DNA of 55,568 nucleotides, taken from JAEUOS01 sp031423955 (lineage in GTDB: Bacteria; Pseudomonadota; Gammaproteobacteria; Burkholderiales; JAEUOS01). Under the pieces are notes generated by a model. That model ran no database searches. It was not told where the DNA came from and worked only from the letters and a program-made list of their open reading frames with translations. The stretch's first letter is position 1. Every line of letters begins with the position of its first letter. This document shows, piece after piece, positions 35,103 through 43,228 of this stretch. The translations under genes and the position numbers were made by a program. The stretch is taken from assembly GCA_031423955.1 (NCBI GenBank), contig JANPGJ010000409.1, positions 1-55,568 on the forward strand, given 5' to 3'.

Positions 35103-35170
35103 GTTCTAGGTCCAGAGATTGCGGTTCAATCCCATCATTCCGAAAAAGTGATTGCCAGGCGCGGCGCTGG

Positions 35171-37912
35171 TCACGCGAGTTTGCCGTGGCATTGCTTGTA
35201 TTTCTTGCCGGAGCCGCAGGGGCAGGGGTCGTTGCGTCCAACTTTCTTGGCGAATCGCTTGAACGGTGCCAGTGCTTCTGCCTGCTCCTGGATCTCGGCA
35301 TTCGCCAGCGCGTGATGCAACTGCAAGCGCGCTTCCTGCTCCTCAGCCTCGCGCCTGGCCTGTGCCTCGGCTGCCTCGACCTCTTCGCGAGAGCGGACAC
35401 GCACGGTCATCAAAGTCTTGGTGACGTCGTGCTTCACGGTTTCGAGGAAGGTCTGGAACAGCTCAAATGCCTCGCGCTTGTATTCCTGTTTCGGATTCTT
35501 CTGCGCGTACCCGCGCAGGTGAATCCCCTGCCGCAGATGGTCCAGCGCTGCAAGATGTTCGCGCCAATGCTGATCAATTGATTGCAGCATGACAGAGCGT
35601 TCAAATGGTGACCAGGTTTCGCTGCCAACGGTCGCGATCTTCGCCTGGTAGCTGCGAGTAGCCACGCCGGCAACACGACCAAGAATGTCCTCCTCATTGA
35701 GATTCTGGTCGGCCGCCACCCAGGCTCGCACCGGTGCATCAATGCCCCAGTCATCCTTCAGTGCCGCCGCAAGACCGTCGAGATCCCATTGTTCCTCGAC
35801 GCTTTCCGCGGGTACATAGGTACGGACGACTTGCGCAAACACGCCGGTCCGCAGGTTGTCCACTGTTTCGGTGACGTCATCGGAATCCAGCAATTCATTG
35901 CGCTGCTGGTAGACCACTTTGCGCTGGTCGTTCGCAACGTCGTCATACTCAAGAAGCTGCTTGCGCATGTCGAAATTGCGCGCTTCCACCTTGCGCTGTG
36001 CAGACTCGATCGAACGCGTCACGATTCCGGCTTCAATCGCTTCGCCGTCCGGCATGTTGAGCCGGTCCATGATGGCCTTGACACGGTCACCGGCGAAAAT
36101 TCGCAGCAGCGGGTCTTCCAGGGAGAGGTAAAAGCGCGAGGAACCTGCGTCACCCTGACGGCCAGAGCGCCCGCGCAACTGGTTGTCGACCCGTCGCGAC
36201 TCATGACGCTCGGTGCCGATGATATGAAGCCCGCCCGCGGCCAGGACTTGGTCGTGCAACGCCTGCCACTCACCGCGCAGCGTGGCAACCCGCGAGACCT
36301 TTTCCGCATCCGAAAGATTTTCCGTGGCTTCCACCAGCTCAACCTGCTTCTCGACACTTCCGCCGAGCACGATATCGGTACCGCGGCCAGCCATGTTGGT
36401 GGCGATAGTGATCATTTTCGGTCGCCCGGCCTGCGCGACGATTTCTGCTTCGCGCGCGTGCTGCTTGGCGTTCAATACCTGATGTGGCAGCTTGTGCTTG
36501 TCGAGCATGCCCGACAGAAGCTCGGAACTCTCGATCGAGGTCGTGCCCACCAGTACGGGCTGGCCTCGCTGATGGCAATCGGAAATGTCGGCAATGATCG
36601 CATTGGTCTTTTCGCGAGCCGTTCGGAACACCTGGTCGAGCCGGTCTTTTCGCACCATCGCCCGATGCGTCGGTATCAGTACCGTTTCAAGACCGTAAAT
36701 CTCCTGAAACTCGTAGGCTTCAGTGTCGGCGGTGCCGGTCATGCCCGCCAACTTGCGGTACATGCGGAAGTAATTTTGGAAAGTGATCGAGGCAAGCGTC
36801 TGGTTCTCGGCCTGGATTGCCACATTCTCCTTGGCTTCGACCGCCTGATGCAGTCCGTCCGACCAGCGTCTGCCGCTCATCAGTCGACCCGTGAACTCGT
36901 CGACGATGATGACCTCGCCCTCCTGCACCACATAATGCTGGTCGCGGTGATACAACTGGTGGGCACGAAGCGCGGCGTACAAGTGGTGCATCAGGCCGAT
37001 GTTCTGTGGTTCGTACAGACTGCCACCTTCCGGCAGCAAGGTCAGGCGGCCGAGAATCTCCTCGGCGTGTTCAAAGCCCTTCTCCGACAAGTGCACTTGA
37101 TGCGCTTTTTCGTCAACCCAGAAATCACCCGGCGGATCAGGCTGGTCCGGCTTCGGCTCGGATGCCATACGCTCAAGCAGGGGTGCCACTTCGTTCATCC
37201 GGTAGTAAAGCTCGGTGTGGTCATCGGCCTGCCCAGAAATGATCAATGGCGTGCGTGCCTCGTCGATCAGGATCGAATCGACCTCGTCGACGATGGCATA
37301 GTTCAGAGGCCTTTGGCGACGGCCACCTTTCTCGTGTTCGAGGTTGTCACGCAGGTAATCGAAACCAAACTCGTTGTTGGTCCCGTAGGTGATGTCGCAA
37401 GCGTATGCGGCCTGCTTTTCGTGGGTATCCGAATCCGACAGGTTGATTCCCACGGTAAGGCCAAGGAAGTTGTAGAGCTTCCCCATCCACTCCGCGTCGC
37501 GGCGCGCAAGGTAGTCGTTGACGGTGACTACGTGAACGCCTTTGCCTGCCAGTGCATTCAAGTACGCCGGCAAGGTCGCTACGAGGGTCTTTCCTTCGCC
37601 AGTGCGCATTTCCGCAATCTTGCCGTAATGCAAGGCCATTCCCCCGACCAGCTGTACGTCGAAATGGCGCATGCCAAGCGCACGCTTGCCGCCCTCCCGT
37701 ACGACCGCAAACGCTTCCGGCAGCACCTCGTCGAGGTTTGCGCCGCTCGCCAGGCGGCCTTTCATGGAATCCGTTCGCGCCCGCAAGTCGGCGTCACTGA
37801 GTTGCGCCAATTCAGGCTCGAGAGCATTGATTGTTGCAACGTTGCGCGAGTATTCCTTGAGCAGCCGGTCGTTGCGGCTGCCGAAAATCTTCTTGAGTAG
37901 ACCGGTGACCAT
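35171..37912 (-). CDS. secA: Preprotein translocase ATPase SecA
   Basis: Motor of the Sec export pathway. 913 aa, full length. Walker A MRTGEGKT is at residues 102-109 in NBD1, followed by DYLARRDAEWMG and VDEVDSILIDEARTPLIISG. The preprotein cross-linking domain, then NBD2 with NMAGRGTDIVLGG and ESRRVDNQLRGRSGRQGD, the helical scaffold and wing domains follow. The C-terminal zinc finger CPCGSGKKYKQCHG, which binds SecB and phospholipid, is intact. The long + strand open frame opposite it is a shadow. Confidence 0.98.
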   Translation of the reverse strand: MVTGLLKKIFGSRNDRLLKEYSRNVATINALEPELAQLSDADLRARTDSMKGRLASGANLDEVLPEAFAVVREGGKRALGMRHFDVQLVGGMALHYGKIAEMRTGEGKTLVATLPAYLNALAGKGVHVVTVNDYLARRDAEWMGKLYNFLGLTVGINLSDSDTHEKQAAYACDITYGTNNEFGFDYLRDNLEHEKGGRRQRPLNYAIVDEVDSILIDEARTPLIISGQADDHTELYYRMNEVAPLLERMASEPKPDQPDPPGDFWVDEKAHQVHLSEKGFEHAEEILGRLTLLPEGGSLYEPQNIGLMHHLYAALRAHQLYHRDQHYVVQEGEVIIVDEFTGRLMSGRRWSDGLHQAVEAKENVAIQAENQTLASITFQNYFRMYRKLAGMTGTADTEAYEFQEIYGLETVLIPTHRAMVRKDRLDQVFRTAREKTNAIIADISDCHQRGQPVLVGTTSIESSELLSGMLDKHKLPHQVLNAKQHAREAEIVAQAGRPKMITIATNMAGRGTDIVLGGSVEKQVELVEATENLSDAEKVSRVATLRGEWQALHDQVLAAGGLHIIGTERHESRRVDNQLRGRSGRQGDAGSSRFYLSLEDPLLRIFAGDRVKAIMDRLNMPDGEAIEAGIVTRSIESAQRKVEARNFDMRKQLLEYDDVANDQRKVVYQQRNELLDSDDVTETVDNLRTGVFAQVVRTYVPAESVEEQWDLDGLAAALKDDWGIDAPVRAWVAADQNLNEEDILGRVAGVATRSYQAKIATVGSETWSPFERSVMLQSIDQHWREHLAALDHLRQGIHLRGYAQKNPKQEYKREAFELFQTFLETVKHDVTKTLMTVRVRSREEVEAAEAQARREAEEQEARLQLHHALANAEIQEQAEALAPFKRFAKKVGRNDPCPCGSGKKYKQCHGKLA

Positions 37913-38275
37913 GGGGGGCTATCGATTAATCCTGCATTGCATTGGGTTGCGGGCGTTGAGGCACGCAAATTCGAGGTTCGGAAGCCGGTTTGGGTCTACA
38001 CCAAGATTGCGCGGCAAGTGCTGCCGCCCGGGATGGACAAACCAGCGTTACGGCCTTTCGCGATGCCCGAGTTCACCACTAAAATTCGGGCGAATGTGCG
38101 GAAAACCAAGTCGCAGCGATCGACTTTCTCGAGCTTCGATTTTAACATGCGTCTCCCGGCCGGCTCATCCGGTGGACGAAGGGCTCGTTGGGCACCCGGC
38201 AAGCCGGCACGGTTGCCGGCAATCGTCATGTCGGCGGGCGGCGCGTCGACGACGTTTCCCGACTGTCCCGGGTGT
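37913..38275. other. Intergenic region, M23 peptidase to secA
   Basis: 363 bp upstream of secA. It holds a CCGGCAA/TTGCCGG hairpin at 38196-38219, possibly ending the M23 transcript. A TAAAAT (minus strand, 38139-38144) is a possible secA -10 with no matching -35. No secM-like arrest peptide is evident and no credible gene is present. Confidence 0.45.
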
Positions 38276-39232
38276 TCAACGGCGGTTTTGCGGGGCCTGC
38301 GCTGCGACGAGAGGCAACGGTTGCGCGGCAACTAAAAACTTGGCCGGGTTCTGCGCCTGACCTTTGTAGCGAACTTCGAAATGCAGGTGCGGCCCGGTCG
38401 ATCTTCCCGTCGAACCGACTTCGGCGATCTTCTGGCCTCGTTTGACAATGTCGCCAGGTTTAACCAACATCACCGACGCGTGCGCATAGCGTGTGACGAT
38501 CTCGCCGCCATGATCGACCTCGATCATATTGCCGAATGAATGGTGCATCTCGGCTGCCAAGACGACACCTCCCGCGGCGGCGACGATCGGCGCGCCCGGT
38601 TGGGTGATGAAGTCAATTCCTTCGTGCATCGACGACTGACCTGTGATTGGATCGATGCGTATGCCAAAGCCTGAGGCGTTGTATTCGGCATTGACAGGCA
38701 ATGCGGTGGGCAACCTCTTCGCTTTCAACTTGGCGTTGAATAACTCGGACTCCGCCACGTTAAGATAGTCGGAACGGTTTTCAAGGCCGCGGGCGAGTTT
38801 GTCAAGTTCGCGCGCGAAGTCAGTCAGCGACAAGTCACGCATCTGGGATGTAATCGCGCCGCCGCGGCCAGGCGGTTCGCCGCTTCTGAATTCCTGCGGC
38901 TTGACACCTGCCAGACCGGATACCCTTTCACCCAGGGCGTCGAGTCGCATGAGTTGGGCTTGCATCTCCCCGAGCTTGACTGCCATCGCATTCAAATTCT
39001 GGCGCAGGTACTCCTCATTCTTGCGTTTGTCATCGGCTTGCACCGATTTGAGCAGTGACTCAAGTATCGGCAACTTTATCGACGCGGCGTACCTGATGCT
39101 CAAGTAGTAGAGCAAGCAGGAACCGGCCAGCATGGTGGCGGCAACAAGCGCAGCGGCCGCTGCCACGTGTCGCGTTGTCAACGTCATCGAGCGTGGCGTT
39201 GCGAGGCGGTGCGCAAAGACAATAATATGCAT
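38276..39232 (-). CDS. M23 family metallopeptidase, membrane anchored
   Basis: 318 aa. An N-terminal membrane helix (about residues 22-46) is followed by a periplasmic coiled-coil stretch (SVQADDKRKNEEYLRQNLN region, to about 105). A LytM/M23 domain then carries zinc ligands in SMHEGIDF (H-x-x-x-D) and TGPHLHFEVR (H-x-H). All ligands are present, so it is probably an active peptidoglycan endopeptidase rather than an EnvC-type activator. It sits between dciA (divergent) and secA, as in related genomes. Confidence 0.92.
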   Translation of the reverse strand: MHIIVFAHRLATPRSMTLTTRHVAAAAALVAATMLAGSCLLYYLSIRYAASIKLPILESLLKSVQADDKRKNEEYLRQNLNAMAVKLGEMQAQLMRLDALGERVSGLAGVKPQEFRSGEPPGRGGAITSQMRDLSLTDFARELDKLARGLENRSDYLNVAESELFNAKLKAKRLPTALPVNAEYNASGFGIRIDPITGQSSMHEGIDFITQPGAPIVAAAGGVVLAAEMHHSFGNMIEVDHGGEIVTRYAHASVMLVKPGDIVKRGQKIAEVGSTGRSTGPHLHFEVRYKGQAQNPAKFLVAAQPLPLVAAQAPQNRR

Positions 39233-39293
39233 GCCAACCTACCTTCTTTTCCTGCTTCGAAACGGTTACCCGAAACGAAGAAAGGCGCTACCC

Positions 39294-39605
39294 ATGAATT
39301 CCGATCCGGATAAACAACTCGCCCACTCATACGTGGAGCGCCATGACAGTTTGGGACCGCTGGCCGGCAGGGCAGCCGAGCTAATTGAAATGCGGCGTCG
39401 TTACCGGGAAAACATTCCGGTGGCTCTCGCGCAAGTCAGCGAAATTCTCAATTTTCGACGCGGCGTAGTCGTTATCGCGACGGATCACAGCGCTGCCGCA
39501 GCAAAACTGAAGCAGCTAACCCCAAGACTGCTCGCTACTTTTGTCGAACGGGGGTGGAAGGTTACCGCAATACAGGTCCAAGTTCAAGCTGGCAAAGCCA
39601 GTTGA
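39294..39605 (+). CDS. DUF721/DciA-like protein
   Basis: 103 aa from the ATG at 39294, with GAAAGG about 9 nt upstream. The central IPVALAQVSEILNFRRGVVVIA and AAAAKLKQLTPRLLATF match the KH-like DUF721 fold. DciA is the predicted loader of replicative helicase DnaB in bacteria without DnaC. The assignment rests on fold motifs and on position between lpxC and the M23 gene, where DUF721 genes are common. It is short for DciA. Confidence 0.78.
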   Translation: MNSDPDKQLAHSYVERHDSLGPLAGRAAELIEMRRRYRENIPVALAQVSEILNFRRGVVVIATDHSAAAAKLKQLTPRLLATFVERGWKVTAIQVQVQAGKAS

Positions 39606-39728
39606 CGCATTCGGTCTTCAGTCGTCTCGGAAGGTGCCTGCTTGCTGCCAATCCAATGATCCGGCCTAACTACCGCGCTTTGGACCGTTACGACCATCGA
39701 CAAGGTTGCCAGGATCGACCAGTGATCG

Positions 39729-40679
39729 TCACCACGCCGCAGCCAGGTTGCCATTTGGCGGCATGCGCGCGAATGCCGGCCCGGCAGATTCATTCTCGAA
39801 TGTGACGAATTCCCAAGCGGTCACGTCCGCCGCCAGGACCCTCAGCAACTGATTGTTGAGGGCATGGCCGGATTTATGTGCCGAATACGCACCAATGATC
39901 GGATGACCAAGCAGGTACAAATCACCCACTGCATCGAGAATCTTGTGTTTGACAAACTCGTCGGCATAGCGCAACCCGTCCGAGTTAAGAATGCGAAATT
40001 CGTCCATGACAATTGCGTTGTCCATGCTGCCGCCAAGTGCCAGCCCGTTTGCGCGCAAGGTTTCAACATCCTGCATGAACCCGAAGGTGCGGGCACGTGC
40101 AATTTCCTTGGTATAGGGTGTGTCGGCGAAATCAATGGCGGCCGTCTGCCCCGTTTGATCGACCGCAGGATGATTGAAATCGATGCTGAAGGTCAGCCGA
40201 AATCCGTCATAGGGTGCGAGGCGCGCCCATTTTGCAGAGGCGTCGAGCCCTTCGCGTGCTTCGACCATTTTGGTGATCCGGACAAACTTCTTCGCGGCAT
40301 CCTGTTCCACCAGTCCGGCCGACTGCAGCAAGTAGACAAACGGCGCAGCACTTCCATCGAGTATTGGCAACTCTGCGGCAGTGACTTCGACGATTGCATT
40401 GTCGAGCCCCAATCCCGCCATCGCAGACATCAGATGCTCAACGGTCGAAATCCGCACTTCGCCATGGGGCGATTGCGTGATCAGGCATGACGACATGCGC
40501 GTATCACCAACTGCCGCAGGGCTGGCCGCAATGGAAACCGGCGGCTGGAGGTCCGTGCGCACAAAGGTGATCCCCGAACCGGCGTCGGCCGGACGAAGGG
40601 TGAGTCGGACTTTGTCGCCGGTATGCAGTCCGACACCGGTGGCGGTCACCGCTTTCTTGAGGGTGCGTTGTTTGAGCAT
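39729..40679 (-). CDS. lpxC: UDP-3-O-acyl-N-acetylglucosamine deacetylase
   Basis: Committed zinc-dependent step of lipid A synthesis. 316 aa. The two-domain fold shows VGLHTGDKVRLTLRPA, VEHLMSAMAGLGLDNA (first zinc His), and FVKHKILDAVGDLYLLGHP plus AHKSGHALNNQLL (remaining zinc and catalytic His/Asp). Normally lpxC lies just downstream of ftsZ; here it is 30 kb away and on the opposite strand. Confidence 0.97.
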   Translation of the reverse strand: MLKQRTLKKAVTATGVGLHTGDKVRLTLRPADAGSGITFVRTDLQPPVSIAASPAAVGDTRMSSCLITQSPHGEVRISTVEHLMSAMAGLGLDNAIVEVTAAELPILDGSAAPFVYLLQSAGLVEQDAAKKFVRITKMVEAREGLDASAKWARLAPYDGFRLTFSIDFNHPAVDQTGQTAAIDFADTPYTKEIARARTFGFMQDVETLRANGLALGGSMDNAIVMDEFRILNSDGLRYADEFVKHKILDAVGDLYLLGHPIIGAYSAHKSGHALNNQLLRVLAADVTAWEFVTFENESAGPAFARMPPNGNLAAAW

Positions 40680-41123
40680 GGCGCGCCGCCGCTAGCGGTC
40701 AACGATCGAATTCTGTCGCACGCCATGCTCGTCGCATGCGGCATTCAATACCAAGCCGCGGCGCCGGTCATTGCATTGGGCGGCGGCAAATAAAATCGCG
40801 CTTCTCAAAAGTTTCATGTCAACCCGTCGGTAAGCTGAAGGCAGCAACCGGCCCCTGGAATCGCTCCCACGAGTTTCTGTCGAACCCCTGGCCGATCCCG
40901 GCGATGCGAAATGACGCCGACCGCCACCGACCGCAGGCTTGCGGCAACAACGATTGGTGGGCGGTACCGACAGGTTGCCGGATTGGCGCCAAGTCGCCCG
41001 AAGCAGGCAAGACTGAACCAAAACATGCCATCCTCCGTTCCTCAAGCGAACGGCTGAAGGCAGGTAGTGATCCAGCATTCGCGGGGCCGGCGACGAAATT
41101 CACCGGATTGTCAACGCCAAGTG
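40680..41123. other. Intergenic region, peroxiredoxin to lpxC
   Basis: 444 bp. The only suggestive content is a 41-codon open frame on the minus strand (40692-40817), starting MKLLRSAILFAAAQC and ending 12 nt before lpxC. It lacks a clear ribosome binding site and I do not annotate it as a gene. Otherwise I see nothing clear. Confidence 0.35.
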
Positions 41124-41627
41124 TCAGACCTGGCCCAACAGGGTTTCGGCATTGCTGACCTCGAACTTGCCGGGTGCCTCACGGTTGAGCGACTTGACCA
41201 CACCGTCAACGACGTACATCGAGTAACGGTCCGATCGGACGCCCATGCCGCGCGCGGTCAAATCCAGTGTCAGGCCGAGCGCCTGGCTGTAGCCGCCGCT
41301 GCCATCGGCCATCATGCGAACTTTCCCCGCCGCTTTTTGTTCACGGCCCCACGCGCCCATTACAAACGCGTCATTGACTGCGATACACCAAATCTCATCC
41401 ACGCCCTTGGCTTTCAAGGCGTCAAAGTTCGCCAAATATCCGGGAACGTGCTTGGCTGAACAAGTTGGTGTGAATGCACCAGGGAGTCCAAATATCGCAA
41501 TCTTCTTGCCTTTGACAAGGTCTTCGACCTTGAACGTATTCGGTCCAACCGAGCAGCCATTGCCTTCGATTTCGATGAATTCCGCCAAAACGCCCGCTGG
41601 CAACGTATCGCCGACTTTGATTGTCAT
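41124..41627 (-). CDS. Peroxiredoxin, Prx5/AhpE-type thiol peroxidase
   Basis: 167 aa. The active-site motif PGAFTPTCSAKHVPGY contains the peroxidatic Cys near residue 57 and is typical of the Prx5 group. MTIKVGDTLPAGVLAEF and VNDAFVMGAWG follow. No glutaredoxin domain is fused. Prx5-type genes commonly lie between ftsZ and lpxC in betaproteobacteria, which supports the idea that this end of the block once adjoined ftsZ. Confidence 0.93.
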   Translation of the reverse strand: MTIKVGDTLPAGVLAEFIEIEGNGCSVGPNTFKVEDLVKGKKIAIFGLPGAFTPTCSAKHVPGYLANFDALKAKGVDEIWCIAVNDAFVMGAWGREQKAAGKVRMMADGSGGYSQALGLTLDLTARGMGVRSDRYSMYVVDGVVKSLNREAPGKFEVSNAETLLGQV

Positions 41628-42000
41628 GCCTGTATCTCCTGGTTCCGTATCGATTGAAAAACGAAAGTCATGTCCGGCAATTCAGTTCAGTTGAGCCATC
41701 CACGCAACATTGGTTGACTCTCGCGGCCTAGCCGGTCAAAACGGCAATTGTAGCGTTGCGAAGTTCCATCGGAAACAGGTTTACCGCGAAGCAGGTAAAA
41801 ACTTCGAGCAAGACCCTTGATCAATCATGGATTTTCGAGCGCTGAGCGACCCTCGCGGCTTGCGGCGATCCGAATGTCGGGATGCCATAGGAGGGCAGGG
41901 TGACGGCGGCAGCATGAATTCGCCAATTTTGCCGGCTTGCGCATAAAATATTGGATCGTCGCAATCGCGCGACGATGGTCGAATCAATTCGGGAAACTTC
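41628..42000. other. Divergent intergenic region, peroxiredoxin / kinase-BON gene
   Basis: 373 bp without a gene. It contains the candidate leftward peroxiredoxin promoter listed separately and an AT-rich stretch near 41943-41953 (ATAAAATATT) that could serve the rightward gene. It lies at the proposed right rearrangement boundary. No terminal repeats are recognised. Confidence 0.4.
41747..41775 (-). promoter_or_regulatory. Possible promoter of the peroxiredoxin gene
   Basis: On the minus strand TTTCCG, 17 bp, TACAAT. The -10 is good and the -35 weak. The leader would be about 110 nt. Confidence 0.4.
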
Positions 42001-42807
42001 ATGACCATAGTCGCAATGGGCCGGGAAATGGGAAGCCACGGCAAGGCGGTCGCCGACGGCGTCGCTGGCGGCCTGGATGCCGTAGTGGTGCATTACGAGC
42101 TCATCGATCACATCGCCGACCGCAATCGCCTGCGCAAGAGTCATGTTGTAAGACTTCTTGAAGATGGCGACGATCTGGCGCGCCCCCTGACTGCCGAAGA
42201 GACGCTCCCGACCATTCTGTCGGCGACCGAGATTCTCGATATTGCCTCGATTCCGGAGAGTGTGGTGCTGCGCGGTTGGGGCGGCGTTGCTTTGCTTCGC
42301 GACGTGCCGCATGTGGTTCGCGTGCGCATCACCGCACCGATTGAGGTTCGGGTGCGCAACCTGATGGCAAGCGTCCGGCTTCCCGACGAAGCCAGGATTC
42401 GCGAGGAGATTGGTCTGTTCGACGAAGCTCACGCGGCAGTCATGCGGCGCCATTTCGGCATCGATTTCCGTGATCCAACCTTGTATGATCTGGTGCTCGA
42501 CACCAGCGAACTGGCCCCGGCGGACTGCGCACAGTGCATCGTGGACTTCACGCGCGACAAGCGCTTCATCGAAACCCGGACTTCGCGCATGCGCCTGGTC
42601 AGTCTGACGACCGAAGCGCACGTCCGAGCTTTGCTCAAACTGTATCAGCCCACGCGTCAACTTGAAATCGGAGTGACTGCGAAAGACGGCATCGTCGCTT
42701 TGACCGGCAGTGTTGCAACTGCGGATCTCAAGGTGCGCTGCGAACAGGTGACGATGCGCGTGCCGGGCATTGCCGCGGTCCGCAACGAGTTGCAAATCGG
42801 CGCCTGA
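42001..42807 (+). CDS. Cytidylate kinase-like domain / BON domain fusion protein
   Basis: 268 aa. Residues 1-200 resemble the cytidylate-kinase-like family. They contain the N-terminal loop AMGREMGSHGKAVADGVA (residues 5-22) with Gly-Ser in place of a classical Walker A Lys-Ser/Thr, VVLRGWGGVALLRDVPHVV, RITAPIEVRVRNLM and LYDLVLDTSEL. Residues 218-266 form a BON domain (LEIGVTAKDGIVALTGSV ... VPGIAAVRNELQI), a fold usually found in periplasmic or lipid/envelope-binding proteins. No signal peptide or membrane helix is seen, so the protein is probably cytoplasmic. Substrate unknown. GGGAAA is the only weak ribosome binding site. Confidence 0.8.
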   Translation: MTIVAMGREMGSHGKAVADGVAGGLDAVVVHYELIDHIADRNRLRKSHVVRLLEDGDDLARPLTAEETLPTILSATEILDIASIPESVVLRGWGGVALLRDVPHVVRVRITAPIEVRVRNLMASVRLPDEARIREEIGLFDEAHAAVMRRHFGIDFRDPTLYDLVLDTSELAPADCAQCIVDFTRDKRFIETRTSRMRLVSLTTEAHVRALLKLYQPTRQLEIGVTAKDGIVALTGSVATADLKVRCEQVTMRVPGIAAVRNELQIGA

Positions 42808-43228
42808 CTTTCGGCCTTGGCCCCGGCATCGGTCGATTGTCTCGTTCGGGATTCGGTACGATTCCGCGACTGTAGTGGCGGCCGTCGATCCCCCCGATGC
42901 TTGCGCGGCCGTTGCGGTAGCGCCAGCCGACGCCGAGTACCTGCCATCGACCTGTGGCCCGCCTACAGCGTTTGCCGTACCTTCCACCAGGAACCGGGAA
43001 ATGCCGCGCCGCGCTGAACTGGATCGGTACGGCGCGGCAGCACCCGCCTCACCGCGTCCGATCCTGTGGACAAATGCATAGTTCATGACGAAAACATGCC
43101 TCCCGCGAGGCTGTTATGTTTTTGGCAATCATCGAAAGTTGATTACGGAGTGCAAGGCCGCGAATCCTGACTCCTGCGATCGGGTATGACGGCGGCCTTC
43201 CTTCAATCGCGGTTCGTACTGGCCGGGT
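42808..43228. other. Convergent intergenic region, kinase-BON gene / ffh
   Basis: 421 bp. An Ala/Pro-rich open frame (about 42770-43081) has no family features and is not called. The right part holds hairpin repeat copy B. Confidence 0.4.
43082..43136. repeat. Hairpin repeat element, copy B (bidirectional terminator)
   Basis: Core GAAAACATGCCTC-CCGC-GAGGCTGTTATGTTTTT. It matches copy A at 33816-33870 with paired C/T changes and the same 4 nt asymmetry on the 3' arm. It lies between convergent genes and has T-runs on both strands. Confidence 0.7.

Noticed and set aside
35789..37900. 703-aa open frame on + opposite secA
   Set aside because: It is exactly antisense to a complete, well-conserved secA and shows no protein family features; long antisense frames are common at this GC content.
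42770..43081. 103-aa open frame after the kinase-BON gene
   Set aside because: Ala/Pro-rich, overlaps the end of the kinase-BON gene, has no ribosome binding site and no family features.
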